Part shown: piece by piece, positions 59,801 to 64,000 of the stretch | Position numbering within the stretch: the stretch's first letter is position 1 | Layout: each line of letters opens with the position of its first letter | DNA from: Meghimatium bilineatum | Taxonomy: Eukaryota > Mollusca > Gastropoda > Stylommatophora > Philomycidae | Direction: 5' to 3' | NCBI GenBank assembly: GCA_034231615.1 | Contig: CM067306.1 | Coordinates: 67,239,579-67,303,578, forward strand | DNA: 64,000 bases | Made by a program: the position numbers and the translations under genes | Notes under the pieces: generated by a model | Seen by the model: the letters and a program-made list of their open reading frames with translations, nothing else | What the model was told of the DNA's origin: nothing | Databases searched by the model: none

Positions 59801-60361
59801 AACACCACTTCCTACAGAGAAGCAAAAACAATAATCCAGAACACATACACAGCAAAGTGGAAGAAACAAATGGAAGTGGAATACAAACATGATGCAATGT
59901 ATCACCTCCAAAGATATCAACAGACCACAATATTTCACCTTAGAACAGGCCACTGCAGACTTAAGTCACCTTTACCGATTGAGTATCGCAAACACATGTG
60001 AATGTCCATGTGGATCTACAACCTGAACACATACTTCATGACTGACCAACATACAAAGAGTAGAGACAGCGGGACTGGCCAAAGGATACAGGTTTGAAGC
60101 AAAAGTTATGGGACAACTGCCCAGACCTGGAGAAGACAGTAGACTTTGCCCTGATGACAGGCCTGACAATCTAACATGACAGTAGATGTTGAATGCAAAG
60201 GAAGAAGAAGAATTACTACAGATTTCTCATCAAATCTCCATTTTTTGTGTGCCTCCAATGTAGCAAGCTGATGTACACTTAAAATGGCTGCTGGATCCGC
60301 TTCCTGTGGATGCAAGAGTAATTGTTTCTGTCAACGAAGAATCCTGTCCTGAGGCTTGGAG
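34460..60361 (+). CDS. NPHP3: Nephrocystin-3 gene, 5' fourteen exons, partial
   Basis: Nephrocystin-3 works in the inversin compartment of the primary cilium with INVS, NEK8 and ANKS6 and is delivered there as an N-myristoylated cargo of UNC119. Fourteen plus-strand exons join in phase to 1910 nt (636 codons plus two bases). Visible parts: MGTGGSF start with Gly2 (myristoylation); basic segment [14 protein letters not shown]; a coiled coil at about residues 65-200 ([19 protein letters not shown]); the NPHP3 signature [20 protein letters not shown]; Walker A GSPGSGKS at 505-512; [17 protein letters not shown]; Walker [10 protein letters not shown] at 593-601; [18 protein letters not shown]. 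The order and sequence match human NPHP3 as I remember it. The rest of the NTPase and the C-terminal TPR repeats must lie beyond the window. The ATG has a good context (GCCATGG). Confidence 0.94.
34664..34724. repeat. Short direct duplication after NPHP3 exon 1
   Basis: TGTAATGTTCGCTAGCTTAT + AGATTGATAT is present twice in succession, 28 bp past the exon 1 donor. Confidence 0.8.
34790..35410 (+). repeat. Unclassified interspersed repeat, plus copy
   Basis: Inverse partner of 13330-13830. Its left part (GTCACAGTGACCCAAAGGCC, GGATGTGTCAGGCAAAAAGG) resembles SINE family A. 35290-35400 holds two copies of a 55-bp unit (TTCGTTGGCTGGCAACRGAT + AGGAAGACTGTCA). Confidence 0.7.
35776..35813. repeat. 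(CT)n(AT)n microsatellite
   Basis: TCTCTCTCTCTCTC followed by TATATATA for about 38 bp in NPHP3 intron 1. Confidence 0.95.
35826..36235 (+). mobile_element. LINE 3' fragment
   Basis: [20 protein letters not shown] + [13 protein letters not shown] matches the C-terminus of the LINE at 127-1095 (EDIRQRTGTNPILEYIKRQQ + IKWFAHISR). Confidence 0.8.
36236..36560. other. Intron 1 sequence without recognised feature
   Basis: 36300-36500 has LINE-like wording on the plus strand ([18 protein letters not shown] frames, DDIK) but too broken to assign. Confidence 0.3.
36600..36882 (+). CDS. NPHP3: NPHP3 exon 2 (coiled coil)
   Basis: 283 nt, acceptor CTGTTAG, donor AAG/GTTTGT, leaving phase 0. Encodes a heptad-rich charged segment including [20 protein letters not shown] and [13 protein letters not shown], nearly identical in places to human NPHP3 ('[16 protein letters not shown]', 'FEHDRDKVKRQFK'). 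Confidence 0.95.
37205..37535. repeat. 56-bp tandem repeat in NPHP3 intron 2
   Basis: Six units of GAAGAAACAGCAAGTGATGC + AATAATAGTTTCAATTGAGA + ACCTACGCTCTGCAG. Each unit ends in an acceptor-like CTCTGCAG/GAA. The array stops about 155 bp before exon 3. Confidence 0.9.
37693..37837 (+). CDS. NPHP3: NPHP3 exon 3
   Basis: 145 nt, acceptor TTTTTTCAG, donor TTAG/GTTAGT, phase 0 to phase 1. Encodes [20 protein letters not shown], matching '[20 protein letters not shown]' of human NPHP3: the end of the coiled coil. Confidence 0.95.
38359..38511 (+). CDS. NPHP3: NPHP3 exon 4
   Basis: 153 nt, acceptor TTAACAG, donor AAAG/GTTTGT, phase 1 to 1. Encodes [20 protein letters not shown] and [20 protein letters not shown], matching '[20 protein letters not shown]' of human. 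The exon end with its donor is repeated in tandem downstream. Confidence 0.95.
38493..38664 (+). repeat. 34-bp tandem repeat spanning the NPHP3 exon 4 end and donor
   Basis: Five units of TTCATGAATGTTAACAAAGG + TTTGTTTTTAAAAT. The first unit contains the last 19 coding bases of exon 4 and its donor at 38512; donor-like GT copies follow at 38546, 38580, 38614 and 38648. Units 4-5 carry AATAAAGGTTTATT. Confidence 0.9.
38690..38910. repeat. Degenerate 28-30-bp repeat in NPHP3 intron 4
   Basis: About seven diverged units of TGTTGTAACATGATTGGAGG + TTTATG. Confidence 0.8.
39315..39448 (+). CDS. NPHP3: NPHP3 exon 5
   Basis: 134 nt, acceptor CTACAG, donor GAG/GTATGT, phase 1 to 0. Encodes [20 protein letters not shown] and [20 protein letters not shown], matching the 'DDWDIAV ... 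[20 protein letters not shown]' region of human NPHP3. Confidence 0.93.
39485..39735 (+). mobile_element. SINE-like family A copy
   Basis: ACCTTCCATGCATGTTGTAA, GCTGTGCCATCCCATATATG, AGGTGCAGGTATCGCAGC and CTACAGGAGTTTAATAACAA follow the order of the 61866 copy. It starts 37 bp past the exon 5 donor. Confidence 0.8.
39833..40110. repeat. 27-bp minisatellite
   Basis: About ten near-identical units of AAACCAGACTTGTTGTGTAG + ACATGTT in NPHP3 intron 5. High uniformity suggests it is young. Confidence 0.95.
40155..40270. repeat. 18-bp tandem repeat
   Basis: About six units of CACTACACTGAAGTCTGT. Confidence 0.85.
40285..40770. repeat. 65-bp-scale tandem repeat interrupted by a LINE
   Basis: Units of AAGATTAAGTTATACAAAAG + CTATTATTAGAACAGACTA..GTCCATA + TGGTCAGTCTAACC occur at 40285-40400 and 40675-40770; the LINE at 40428-40674 sits inside the array. 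Confidence 0.75.
40428..40674 (-). mobile_element. LINE 3' end, unexpanded copy, minus strand
   Basis: Minus strand is open for 80 codons: [70 protein letters not shown] standard LINE C-terminus. It is the single-copy reference for the array at 15709-15912. A third copy is at 55465-55610. Confidence 0.85.
40844..40939 (+). CDS. NPHP3: NPHP3 exon 6
   Basis: 96 nt, 32 codons, phase 0, acceptor CCTCACAG, donor TTG/GTAAGT. Encodes [20 protein letters not shown] then [12 protein letters not shown], matching '[20 protein letters not shown]' of human. Confidence 0.9.
41215..41672. repeat. 47-bp minisatellite, part 1
   Basis: About nine to ten units of TGACAACTTGCCTGGGTTTT + GACTTCTCGTTCAAGGTGCT + ACCCATG in NPHP3 intron 6. 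Broken by a SINE and continued at 41931. Confidence 0.95.
41673..41930 (+). mobile_element. tRNA-derived SINE inserted in the 47-bp array
   Basis: The head has a pol III A-box (TGGCTGAGAGGTT, 41683-41695) and B-box (AGTTCGATCCC, 41727-41737) spaced as in tRNA genes. It ends in a T-rich stretch before TTAACA. The array unit is split after GTTCA on the left and resumes with GTTCACTGTGCTG on the right. Confidence 0.8.
41931..42120. repeat. 47-bp minisatellite, part 2 (diverged)
   Basis: Four units in the same register as part 1 but with more differences (CCTGGACTTCTAGTTCAAGG), fitting the older edge of an array. Confidence 0.85.
42329..42414 (+). CDS. NPHP3: NPHP3 exon 7
   Basis: 86 nt, acceptor TTTGGCAG, donor ACAA/GTGAGT, phase 0 to 2. 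Encodes [20 protein letters not shown] then AFLGSSMH, matching the hydrophobic '[20 protein letters not shown]' of human. Confidence 0.88.
42609..42812 (+). mobile_element. 5'-truncated LINE end with a 35-bp target duplication
   Basis: Encodes the C-terminus [20 protein letters not shown] + [20 protein letters not shown] + WKEYVT, then a short tail. A 35-bp direct repeat (42574-42608) recurs on the right, where the later insertion of the 2.6-kb DNA element has split it into 42813-42839 and 45420-45427. Confidence 0.85.
43447..43878 (+). CDS. 143-codon open frame inside the 2.6-kb element, unknown
   Basis: Begins [20 protein letters not shown], contains hydrophobic stretches ([24 protein letters not shown]) and ends NIFHFQN. 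No domain recognised, no splice signals or neighbours that support expression. It could be a relic of a transposon gene or chance. Confidence 0.2.
   Translation: MTFYFNGGCRCSARLLSLFVLCVILHTNLSDRLQIDKLIIDNDAKVFITCGNLIKIMYRPYVLYKTLNFYSKNYITTAKFAISQLVPRMSISLSETLGLSNKNFTVAFHVIFDTQITYIVHISIVTTAVIISVHMNNIFHFQN
43950..44465. repeat. 200-bp direct repeats, about 2.6 copies, inside the DNA element
   Basis: AAGCTAAACCACGGAYCTAC + GCAATGGTC recurs at exact 200-bp steps (43960, 44160, 44360), each followed by ATGTAMTATCGATCGCAACG. Confidence 0.9.
44735..45225. repeat. 30-bp tandem repeat inside the DNA element
   Basis: About 16 diverged units of GATCGTGCATCTATGACCGG + CRGA...; three or four reversed copies lie at 9660-9745. 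Confidence 0.85.
45770..46095. repeat. 65-bp tandem repeat containing acceptor-like sites
   Basis: Five units at an exact 65-bp period (GTACTGACAGGG at 45787, 45852, 45917, 45982, 46047). Each has CTCTCTGCTACAG/GTACTG, a convincing 3' splice site, but the sequence after it reads TAC-TGA in the intron's phase and has no donor. Confidence 0.9.
46205..46525. repeat. 52-bp tandem repeat
   Basis: Six almost identical units of AGCTGTAGAAGAAGTATAGG + AACACTACATCGCTGGACTG + TTTGATTCTTGC. Confidence 0.95.
46780..47275 (-). mobile_element. LINE fragment, minus strand; unexpanded reference copy
   Basis: Minus strand reads [59 protein letters not shown], then [18 protein letters not shown] and a GKRKRAKKK tail. 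It has a single QVREDTKQ segment where the copy at 25500-26350 has about 21. The 190-codon plus frame over it is antisense. Confidence 0.85.
47314..47406 (+). CDS. NPHP3: NPHP3 exon 8
   Basis: 93 nt, acceptor TGTGCAG, donor AAAAG/GTGAGA, phase 2 to 2. Encodes [20 protein letters not shown] then [10 protein letters not shown], matching '[20 protein letters not shown]'. Intron 7 before it (about 4.9 kb) holds a 2.6-kb transposon. Confidence 0.87.
47471..48387. mobile_element. piggyBac-like non-autonomous element, copy 2
   Basis: Starts TTAACCTTTAGCACTATG and ends GTGCTAAACACTAA; the left end agrees with copies 1 and 3, the right end has decayed. Internal GTGATAACTTTTTTGTTGTT and AATAAAGAATTGAATT match copy 3. 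Starts 65 bp past the exon 8 donor. Confidence 0.65.
48545..48650 (+). mobile_element. SINE-like family A, 5' part
   Basis: AGCAAAGAATAGCAACACTC, TTTACCTTCCATGCATATTG and AGGAGGTTATGGGGTGGAGT match 61868-61950; 3' part absent. Confidence 0.7.
48700..48830 (+). repeat. 51-bp repeat spanning the NPHP3 exon 9 acceptor
   Basis: The block TCAAGAAATGAGGGATTATG + ATTTGTACCTGTT occurs at 48710 and 48756, and the exon start (TCAAGAAATGGGGGATTTGA) at 48813. An acceptor-like GTTGTTTTAG ends at 48749, 51 nt before the real acceptor. Confidence 0.85.
48801..48939 (+). CDS. NPHP3: NPHP3 exon 9
   Basis: 139 nt, acceptor TTTCAACAG, donor CTG/GTATTA, phase 2 to 0. Encodes [20 protein letters not shown] and [20 protein letters not shown], matching '[20 protein letters not shown]'. 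An alternative acceptor 51 nt upstream (exon start 48750) would add 17 residues in frame. Confidence 0.85.
49040..49330. repeat. Diverged 70-75-bp tandem repeat
   Basis: Four units around TTAGTCTGCTTGTTCCCTGA + GGAAYRTAGAACTAAAACT in NPHP3 intron 9. Confidence 0.75.
49790..49905 (+). repeat. Unclassified interspersed repeat C
   Basis: TATTGTCTATCCCCAGGTGA, CCACACTTGCTGCTAAGCAT and GTCATTCCAAGGTCAAATGT match 6780-6875 (TATTGTCTATTCCCAGGTGA ... CATTCCAAGGCCAGATATGT). May be a 5' part of SINE family A. Confidence 0.6.
49925..50405 (-). mobile_element. LINE fragment, minus strand
   Basis: Minus strand: [40 protein letters not shown] and [20 protein letters not shown] + FSHLMRM, the same family and order as 127-1095. 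Confidence 0.85.
50409..50700. repeat. 24-bp minisatellite with one 40-bp interruption
   Basis: About ten units of TTATCTATTGTTATATCCAT + TGGTG. The first unit overlaps LINE sequence (TTCACTTTGGTGTTATCTAT + TGTTATATCCAT, encoding the [10 protein letters not shown] start on the minus strand), so this array too grew out of a LINE. Confidence 0.9.
51025..51685. repeat. 37-bp minisatellite with a 10-bp palindrome
   Basis: About 17 near-perfect units of AAGCTTGATCAAGATTAATT + ATCTTGTGGGAACAGAC. Each contains the palindrome CTTGATCAAG. It ends about 70 bp before the exon 10 acceptor. Confidence 0.95.
51757..51900 (+). CDS. NPHP3: NPHP3 exon 10
   Basis: 144 nt, 48 codons, phase 0, acceptor AATTGCAG, donor AAAAG/GTATTG. 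Encodes an acidic, poorly conserved linker and ends IGFEK, matching 'ELGFEKYYQRL' where human NPHP3 enters its NTPase domain. Confidence 0.87.
51945..52100 (-). mobile_element. SINE-like family B copy, minus strand
   Basis: CGTTCATTCTCAAACTCCCG, GGACCATGGTCCTACTAGAT and GCGCCAATGGCCCGACACAT are family B in reverse; 45 bp past exon 10. Confidence 0.8.
52320..52505 (-). mobile_element. LINE 3' end, minus strand
   Basis: Minus strand: [40 protein letters not shown] and [10 protein letters not shown], matching 29590-29755. Confidence 0.8.
53046..55215. repeat. 26-bp minisatellite (about 80 units) running into the NPHP3 exon 11 acceptor
   Basis: Units of AATGATATGTTTTACTTCTA + TTTTTS. The last unit (AATGATATGTTTTACTTCTA + CTTGTGCAG) supplies the pyrimidine tract of the exon 11 acceptor at 55223. 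Variant 'TTGTATCTGTGTG' units occur at both array edges. Confidence 0.97.
55224..55327 (+). CDS. NPHP3: NPHP3 exon 11 (Walker A)
   Basis: 104 nt, acceptor TTGTGCAG, donor AAATG/GTAGGT, phase 0 to 2. Encodes [20 protein letters not shown] then [14 protein letters not shown], with the P-loop GSPGSGKS; human has '[14 protein letters not shown]'. The acceptor's pyrimidine tract is the last unit of a 2.1-kb minisatellite. Confidence 0.96.
55465..55615 (-). mobile_element. LINE 3' end, minus strand
   Basis: AACCACATTGGATACATCAA, TCTTGTCCAGCCCTTGAC and TCTGTCCATGC follow the copy at 40440-40575; degenerate. Confidence 0.7.
55745..56215 (-). mobile_element. LINE fragment, minus strand
   Basis: Minus strand open for 106 codons: [40 protein letters not shown]; family as at 27480-28330 and 5740-6250. 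Confidence 0.75.
56765..57265. repeat. Three short tandem arrays in NPHP3 intron 11
   Basis: 41-bp unit CATTTACTGTCTGCCAATCT + TAGCTGGGACAGAAAA x3 (56769-56885); GTAGTTCTTATAGTCAGTTG + TATGTGGCTGCTAT x3 (56970-57070); 21-bp AAAGTTCTATGTAGTTGATA x5 (57165-57262), ending 30 bp before exon 12. Confidence 0.85.
57293..57407 (+). CDS. NPHP3: NPHP3 exon 12
   Basis: 115 nt, acceptor AATGCAG, donor CAG/GTTGTT, phase 2 to 0. Encodes [20 protein letters not shown] and [18 protein letters not shown], matching '[20 protein letters not shown]' of human. Confidence 0.93.
57800..57990. repeat. 39-bp tandem repeat
   Basis: Four units of CTTACATTTTCTCATTAATC + ATACACTCTASCCAAATAT in NPHP3 intron 12. Confidence 0.9.
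58395..58615. repeat. About 105-bp direct duplication
   Basis: CTTTTCTCATCACATAATCA + TTTTGTGTGTACAAGTTTAA + AGCATGTGGATCACTGTGAA occurs twice; a third partial copy starts at 58590. Confidence 0.85.
58620..58930 (-). mobile_element. LINE fragment, minus strand
   Basis: On the minus strand a degenerate RT C-terminus ([30 protein letters not shown]) can be followed. Broken by stops. Confidence 0.5.
59106..59249 (+). CDS. NPHP3: NPHP3 exon 13 (Walker B)
   Basis: 144 nt, phase 0, acceptor TTTTGCAG, donor CAG/GCAAGT (a GC-type donor). Encodes [40 protein letters not shown] and LDSVDRFQ, matching '[20 protein letters not shown]' and 'IIIVIDSIDQVQQ' of human. Confidence 0.95.
59415..59585 (+). mobile_element. 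SINE-like family B copy, well kept
   Basis: GACAGATGTGTTGGACCATT, GCATTTCCATTCTCTGGACT, CTGCTGGAAATCTAATAGGA, CAAGAGAGATCCAGCGGGAG and tail TTTGAGAATGAATGCTGAAG: the best reference copy of family B here. Confidence 0.8.
59640..60195 (+). mobile_element. RNase H-bearing LINE 3' fragment
   Basis: Degenerate [15 protein letters not shown] (end of RNase H), [10 protein letters not shown] and a CECPCGSTT Cys segment, then a GAAGAAGAAGAA tail. Like 3650-4975 but a different family. Sits 68 bp upstream of NPHP3 exon 14. Confidence 0.7.
60264..60361 (+). CDS. NPHP3: NPHP3 exon 14 (last exon seen)
   Basis: 98 nt, acceptor CAATGTAG, donor GGAG/GTAGGT, phase 0 to 2. Encodes [20 protein letters not shown] and [12 protein letters not shown], matching '[20 protein letters not shown]'. 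The exon end and donor are duplicated 109 bp downstream. I found no following exon before position 64000. Confidence 0.93.
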
Positions 60362-60560
60362 GTAGGTCACTTTCTGTATGTATCTGGTATGAATCATCTT
60401 ATTGTTGAGGTTCAGTGTTGACTTCTGTCACTGAAGGTACCAAGTTCAAATCCTGCCCTGAGGCTTGGAGGTACATCACTTTCTATATGTATCTCACAGA
60501 TACTACCTCATTGTTGTGGTTCAGTACTTCTGTCACTGAAGATACCAAATTCAAATCATT
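60340..60560 (+). repeat. 109-bp duplication spanning the NPHP3 exon 14 end and donor
   Basis: AATCCTGTCCTGAGGCTTGG + AG/GTAGGTCACTTTCT at 60340-60375 recurs as AATCCTGCCCTGAGGCTTGG + AG/GTACATCACTTTCT at 60449-60484. The second GT is at 60471. A stop (TAG) directly after the first donor would end a read-through product. Confidence 0.9.
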
Positions 60561-60751
60561 AGAAAAAAATAGAAAGTGTGGTATGTGATCCTAAAATAAA
60601 ACCCAACTTTGAAAATGTGTATACACTGGTGTCCGTAGTTACACAAAAAAACTCGAGTAAATCAGCTTATTACCAGAACGCACAGACTATTCGTATGGGT
60701 ATGAAAACATACAGATAACAGTATACATTTTAAATACAGTTTCTTGCAGTT

Positions 60752-61649
60752 TTAACCTTTAGCAAGCCAGATTAAAAAATACGAAATGTCTCCCTGCCAC
60801 CGGATTCTTTTTTGAAAATTTGCATAATTGATGGTGATTGTTTTTAAAATGTGATAATTTTTTGGTTGTTAGAGATATTTAAATAATATTTGCACATATA
60901 AATAAAGAATTGAATTGTGCATATATTGGTGTAATTTATGTACGTGTGTGTGTGATACCAGACGTATGAGAAAGTGGTAAAGACGTTTTTCACAAAAAAC
61001 ATATATTTTATAACAAATAAAGAGGGGAAAAATAAGGAAAAAAATAACTTACTTTACATATCGAATTCCTTGGCAACACTGTCAACTAAATCACGCAAAT
61101 CTGTTGTATTTATGTTCTTTCACTGCGAAATTATCAAAATATAGCCGGGGGAACTGTATAAAACATATAGATTTGCAGTAAAATCGTTCTTTGAGCTTAG
61201 GCCTAGAGTTATTTTTTCTGCCACTTCAAAATATTCGATATCAAACGTACAAGTCCCCAAACCAGCACGGCATTCTGTATATTCACTGCTGTGAAACTAA
61301 ATAACCTAATAATCCATGATTCAAGCCACGATTCAATGTTATTTTATTCGAAATACGATGAAATAAAGGTCTGTAAAACCGATCCATCATCATGGCATCG
61401 TACAGGTGTACAGATGTGGTCAGATTAATTGCTCTTAAACTATTACGAATAGCTAGCCATTCTTAAAAACGATCATGTCGGAAGTGGTGGATGTACCGGC
61501 TTCGATTGCGCATGTCCCCAGCTATGTGCACGGACTGTGGTACGTGTAAATCTCACGATATTATCGTTGGGTGGGCCGGACCGCCAAAAGCGCGCGCGGC
61601 CATTTTGTTTTTCGGCGGCTGGATATGATATCGGCTCGGTGAAGGTTAA
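60752..61649. mobile_element. piggyBac-like non-autonomous element, copy 3
   Basis: TTAA at both ends (60752-60755, 61646-61649), inverted termini CCTTTAG / GTGAAGG. About 890 bp, no transposase. Shares TTTTTTGAAAATTTGCATAA and AGAGATATTTAAATAATATT with copies 1 and 2. Confidence 0.75.
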
Positions 61650-61865
61650 TACCATCTCATTGTATTGACAATTGTGTATGTTTATTTCTAGTTCATTCTT
61701 GTTTCTTGATAAAGCTCCCTATTGGTCCTTAACACTGAGAAAGTCTTTGTTGCATTGCTGTTGGTGATTTCTCATTGACATTATTTTTACTATTAATCAG
61801 TTATAATCATTGACAATAATACTTTATCACAGTATACTGCCCGTGTGTTGCCGGGGCCCAAAAGG

Positions 61866-62128
61866 GGAGCGAAGAATAGCAACACTGTTTACCTTCCACG
61901 CATGTCGTAAAAGATGACTAATGAGGTTATGGGATGGAGTTGGCTGTCCCATCCCATATAGGGTCAGTGACCCAAAGCCATGCTGAAGTCGGATGTGTCA
62001 GGCCGAAAGGTGCAGATATCGCAGCAATGCTGTAAACCATGACACAACGCATTCCGTTCTCCGGACTACATCCTGCTAATCTGCAGGAGTTTGAGAACGA
62101 ACGTAGAAGAAGAAGAAGAATCACAGTA
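61866..62128 (+). mobile_element. SINE-like family A copy, best preserved
   Basis: GGAGCGAAGAATAGCAACAC, TACCTTCCACGCATGTCGTA, TCAGTGACCCAAAGCCATGC, GTCAGGCCGAAAGGTGCAGA, GGACTACATCCTGCTAATCT and tail GAGTTTGAGAACGAACGTAG + AAGAAGAAGAAGAA. Used here as the reference for family A. Confidence 0.85.
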
Positions 62129-62317
62129 TACAAGAAAGTTTTCAATGTTTCAAACCTAAAGTCTTTATTCAGAACATACAAGACAAACCTTCAAGAACTT
62201 ATCTTTAAAACATTGAAACTGTTCCTGTATTTACTGTTTTCTGTCAATTCTCCATATCATATCCATTAGTCTGATAGTTTATGCGTTCACATTGTAAAAC
62301 AGATGGAGCTTGTGTTT

Positions 62318-62645
62318 TACATCAGTACTGTACAGTTTTACATAAGTACTATTGTTATACAATTTTACATAATTACTACTGTTATACAATTTTACATAAG
62401 TACTATTGTTATACAGTTTTACATAAGTACTATTGTTATACAGTTTTATATCAGTACTATTGTTATACAGTTTTATATCAGTACTACTGTTTTACAGTTT
62501 TACATAAGTACTATTGTTATACAGTTTTACATAAGTACTATTGTTATACAGTTTTACAGTAGTACTACTGTTTTACAGTTTTACATAAGTACTACTGTTA
62601 TACAGTTTTACATAAGTACTATTGTTATACAATTTTACAGAGCAG
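62318..62645. repeat. 27-bp minisatellite
   Basis: About 12 units of CAGTTTTACATAAGTACTAT + TGTTATA. Confidence 0.95.
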
Positions 62646-62819
62646 TTTCACTTATTGCCCATTGTTAGTTTTCATAGTGCTATGTATTGTCGAATGATTA
62701 GCAACACATAAAATGGTGCTCTACTAAAAAGTTCTGCTACTAGTTGTAAACAATTTGTCATTTTCTATTGGCAGTGTTATGATGTTTAGTATTGTTGAAG
62801 ATTTTAGTTTTTGTTTTGT

Positions 62820-62990
62820 TGGTTCTCAAATTCCGACTGAACTCTATGTAGTTCTATCTATATATATATCTCTCACAGCATGATAATAGTGCTACTAGAT
62901 TTCTATAACAATATAGTCCAGAGAATGGAAATGAATTGTCGCCATTTTATCTGTGCCGATGACCCCACACAAATCCAGCTGTGGTAACTA
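62820..62990 (-). mobile_element. SINE-like family B copy, minus strand, diverged
   Basis: GTTCTCAAATTCCGACTGAA, GTGCTACTAGATTTCTATAA and TAGTCCAGAGAATGGAAATG in reverse family-B order, with a short TATATATA insertion. Confidence 0.65.
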
Positions 62991-63284
62991 ATAAGTTCAG
63001 TGTTTTGTACTACTTCCACTGAACATCCGATGCTCAAGTTATTCAATGCAGTAATATATATGAATAAATCTGATATTTATTGAATAATTTGCCTGGTACA
63101 ATTTTTGTTCTACATAAAAAAAGAAAAGAAGAAAACAACCCTCAAAAAGATATGTGTTCTGTACTTTACCAACAGCTTATTCTATGGAAACCAGCGTAGG
63201 TCACATTTTTAAAGTTTGGTTTCATTTTAGTATCACATTCCAACAACATAAAGTAGTATATAACAATTCTAAGTGAACCCAGAA

Positions 63285-64000
63285 GTCATGTTACAGTTAG
63301 TTGTGTCATGTTACAGTTAGGTGTGTCATGTTACAGTTAGGTGTGTCATGTTACAGTTAGGTGTGTTATGTTACAGTTAGGTGTGTTATGTTACAGTTAG
63401 ATGTGTCATGTTACAGTTAGATGTGTCATGTTACAGTTAGATGTGTCATGTTACAGTTAGATGTGTCATGTTACAGTTAGATGTGTCATGTTACAGTTAG
63501 ATGTGTCATGTTACAGTTAGATGTGTTATGTTACAGTTGGATGTGTCATGTTACAGTTAGGTGTGTCATGTTACAGTTGGATGTGTCATGTTACAGTTGG
63601 GTGTGTCATGTTACAGTTAGGTGTGTCATGTTACAGTTGGATGTGTCATGTTACAGTTGGATGTGTCATGTTACAGTTAGGTGTGTCATGTTACAGTTAG
63701 GTGTGTCATGTTACAGTTGGGTGTGTCATGTTACAGTTGGGTGTGTCATGTTACAGTTAGGTAATGTTACAGTTAGTTGTGTCATGTTACAGTTGGGTGT
63801 GTCATGTTACAGTTGGGTGTGTCATGTTACAGTTAGGTGTGTCATGTTACAGTTAGGTGTGTCATGTTACAGTTGGGTGTGTCATGTTACAGTTAGATGT
63901 GTCATGTTACACTTGGGTGTGTCATGTTACAGTTAGTTGTGTCATGTTACAGTTAGGTGTGTCATGTTACAGTTGGGTGTGTCATGTTACAGTTAGTTGT
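63285..64000. repeat. 20-bp minisatellite running off the right edge
   Basis: About 35 units of GTGTCATGTTACAGTTRGRT, some with TTATG. The true length is unknown because the array reaches the window end. Confidence 0.97.

Overview
This is nuclear DNA from an animal: coding sequence is split into short exons (84-283 nt) with GT/AG (once GC/AG) junctions, introns are kilobases long, and many LINE, SINE and DNA-transposon fragments are present. The repeat style (LINE tails ending in TGATGATGATGA, minisatellite-rich introns) looks lophotrochozoan, perhaps a gastropod mollusc. That placement is a weak inference and I cannot name the species.

Two divergently transcribed genes explain nearly all supportable coding sequence. 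On the minus strand, eight exons (21952 down to 2451) encode the first 316 residues of a CENP-I (Mis6-family) inner-kinetochore protein; the gene runs off the left edge or its next exon is beyond it. On the plus strand, fourteen exons (34460 to 60361) encode the first 636 residues of a nephrocystin-3 (NPHP3) orthologue: N-myristoylation start, coiled coil, and a P-loop NTPase with Walker A and B. The C-terminal half lies to the right. All exon phases join cleanly in both genes. About 12.5 kb of repeat-filled intergenic DNA separates the two start codons.

The rest is repeats. By eye about 17 kb (roughly a quarter) is tandem arrays with units of about 17-200 bp. Many arrays have a visible origin. 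Some grew out of LINE or SINE fragments, and unexpanded copies of the same segments occur elsewhere in the window. Others grew across exon/intron boundaries, copying splice sites (CENPI exon 4 donor; NPHP3 exon 4 donor, exon 9 acceptor, exon 14 donor) or running into one (NPHP3 exon 11 acceptor). One CENPI intron holds a 40-bp array next to its own inverted copy, a potential hairpin of about 0.7 kb per arm.

Mobile elements include degenerate LINE pieces of several families (RT-type and RNase H-bearing), two SINE-like families in many copies, tRNA-derived SINEs, three piggyBac-like TTAA-flanked elements, a pogo/Tigger-like MITE, and an unassigned DNA-element group with near-identical termini (CATANNTGTCAAC) and 6-bp target duplications, seen as a 2574-bp and a 219-bp copy plus an internal fragment. 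No rRNA, CRISPR, bacterial or viral genes were seen.
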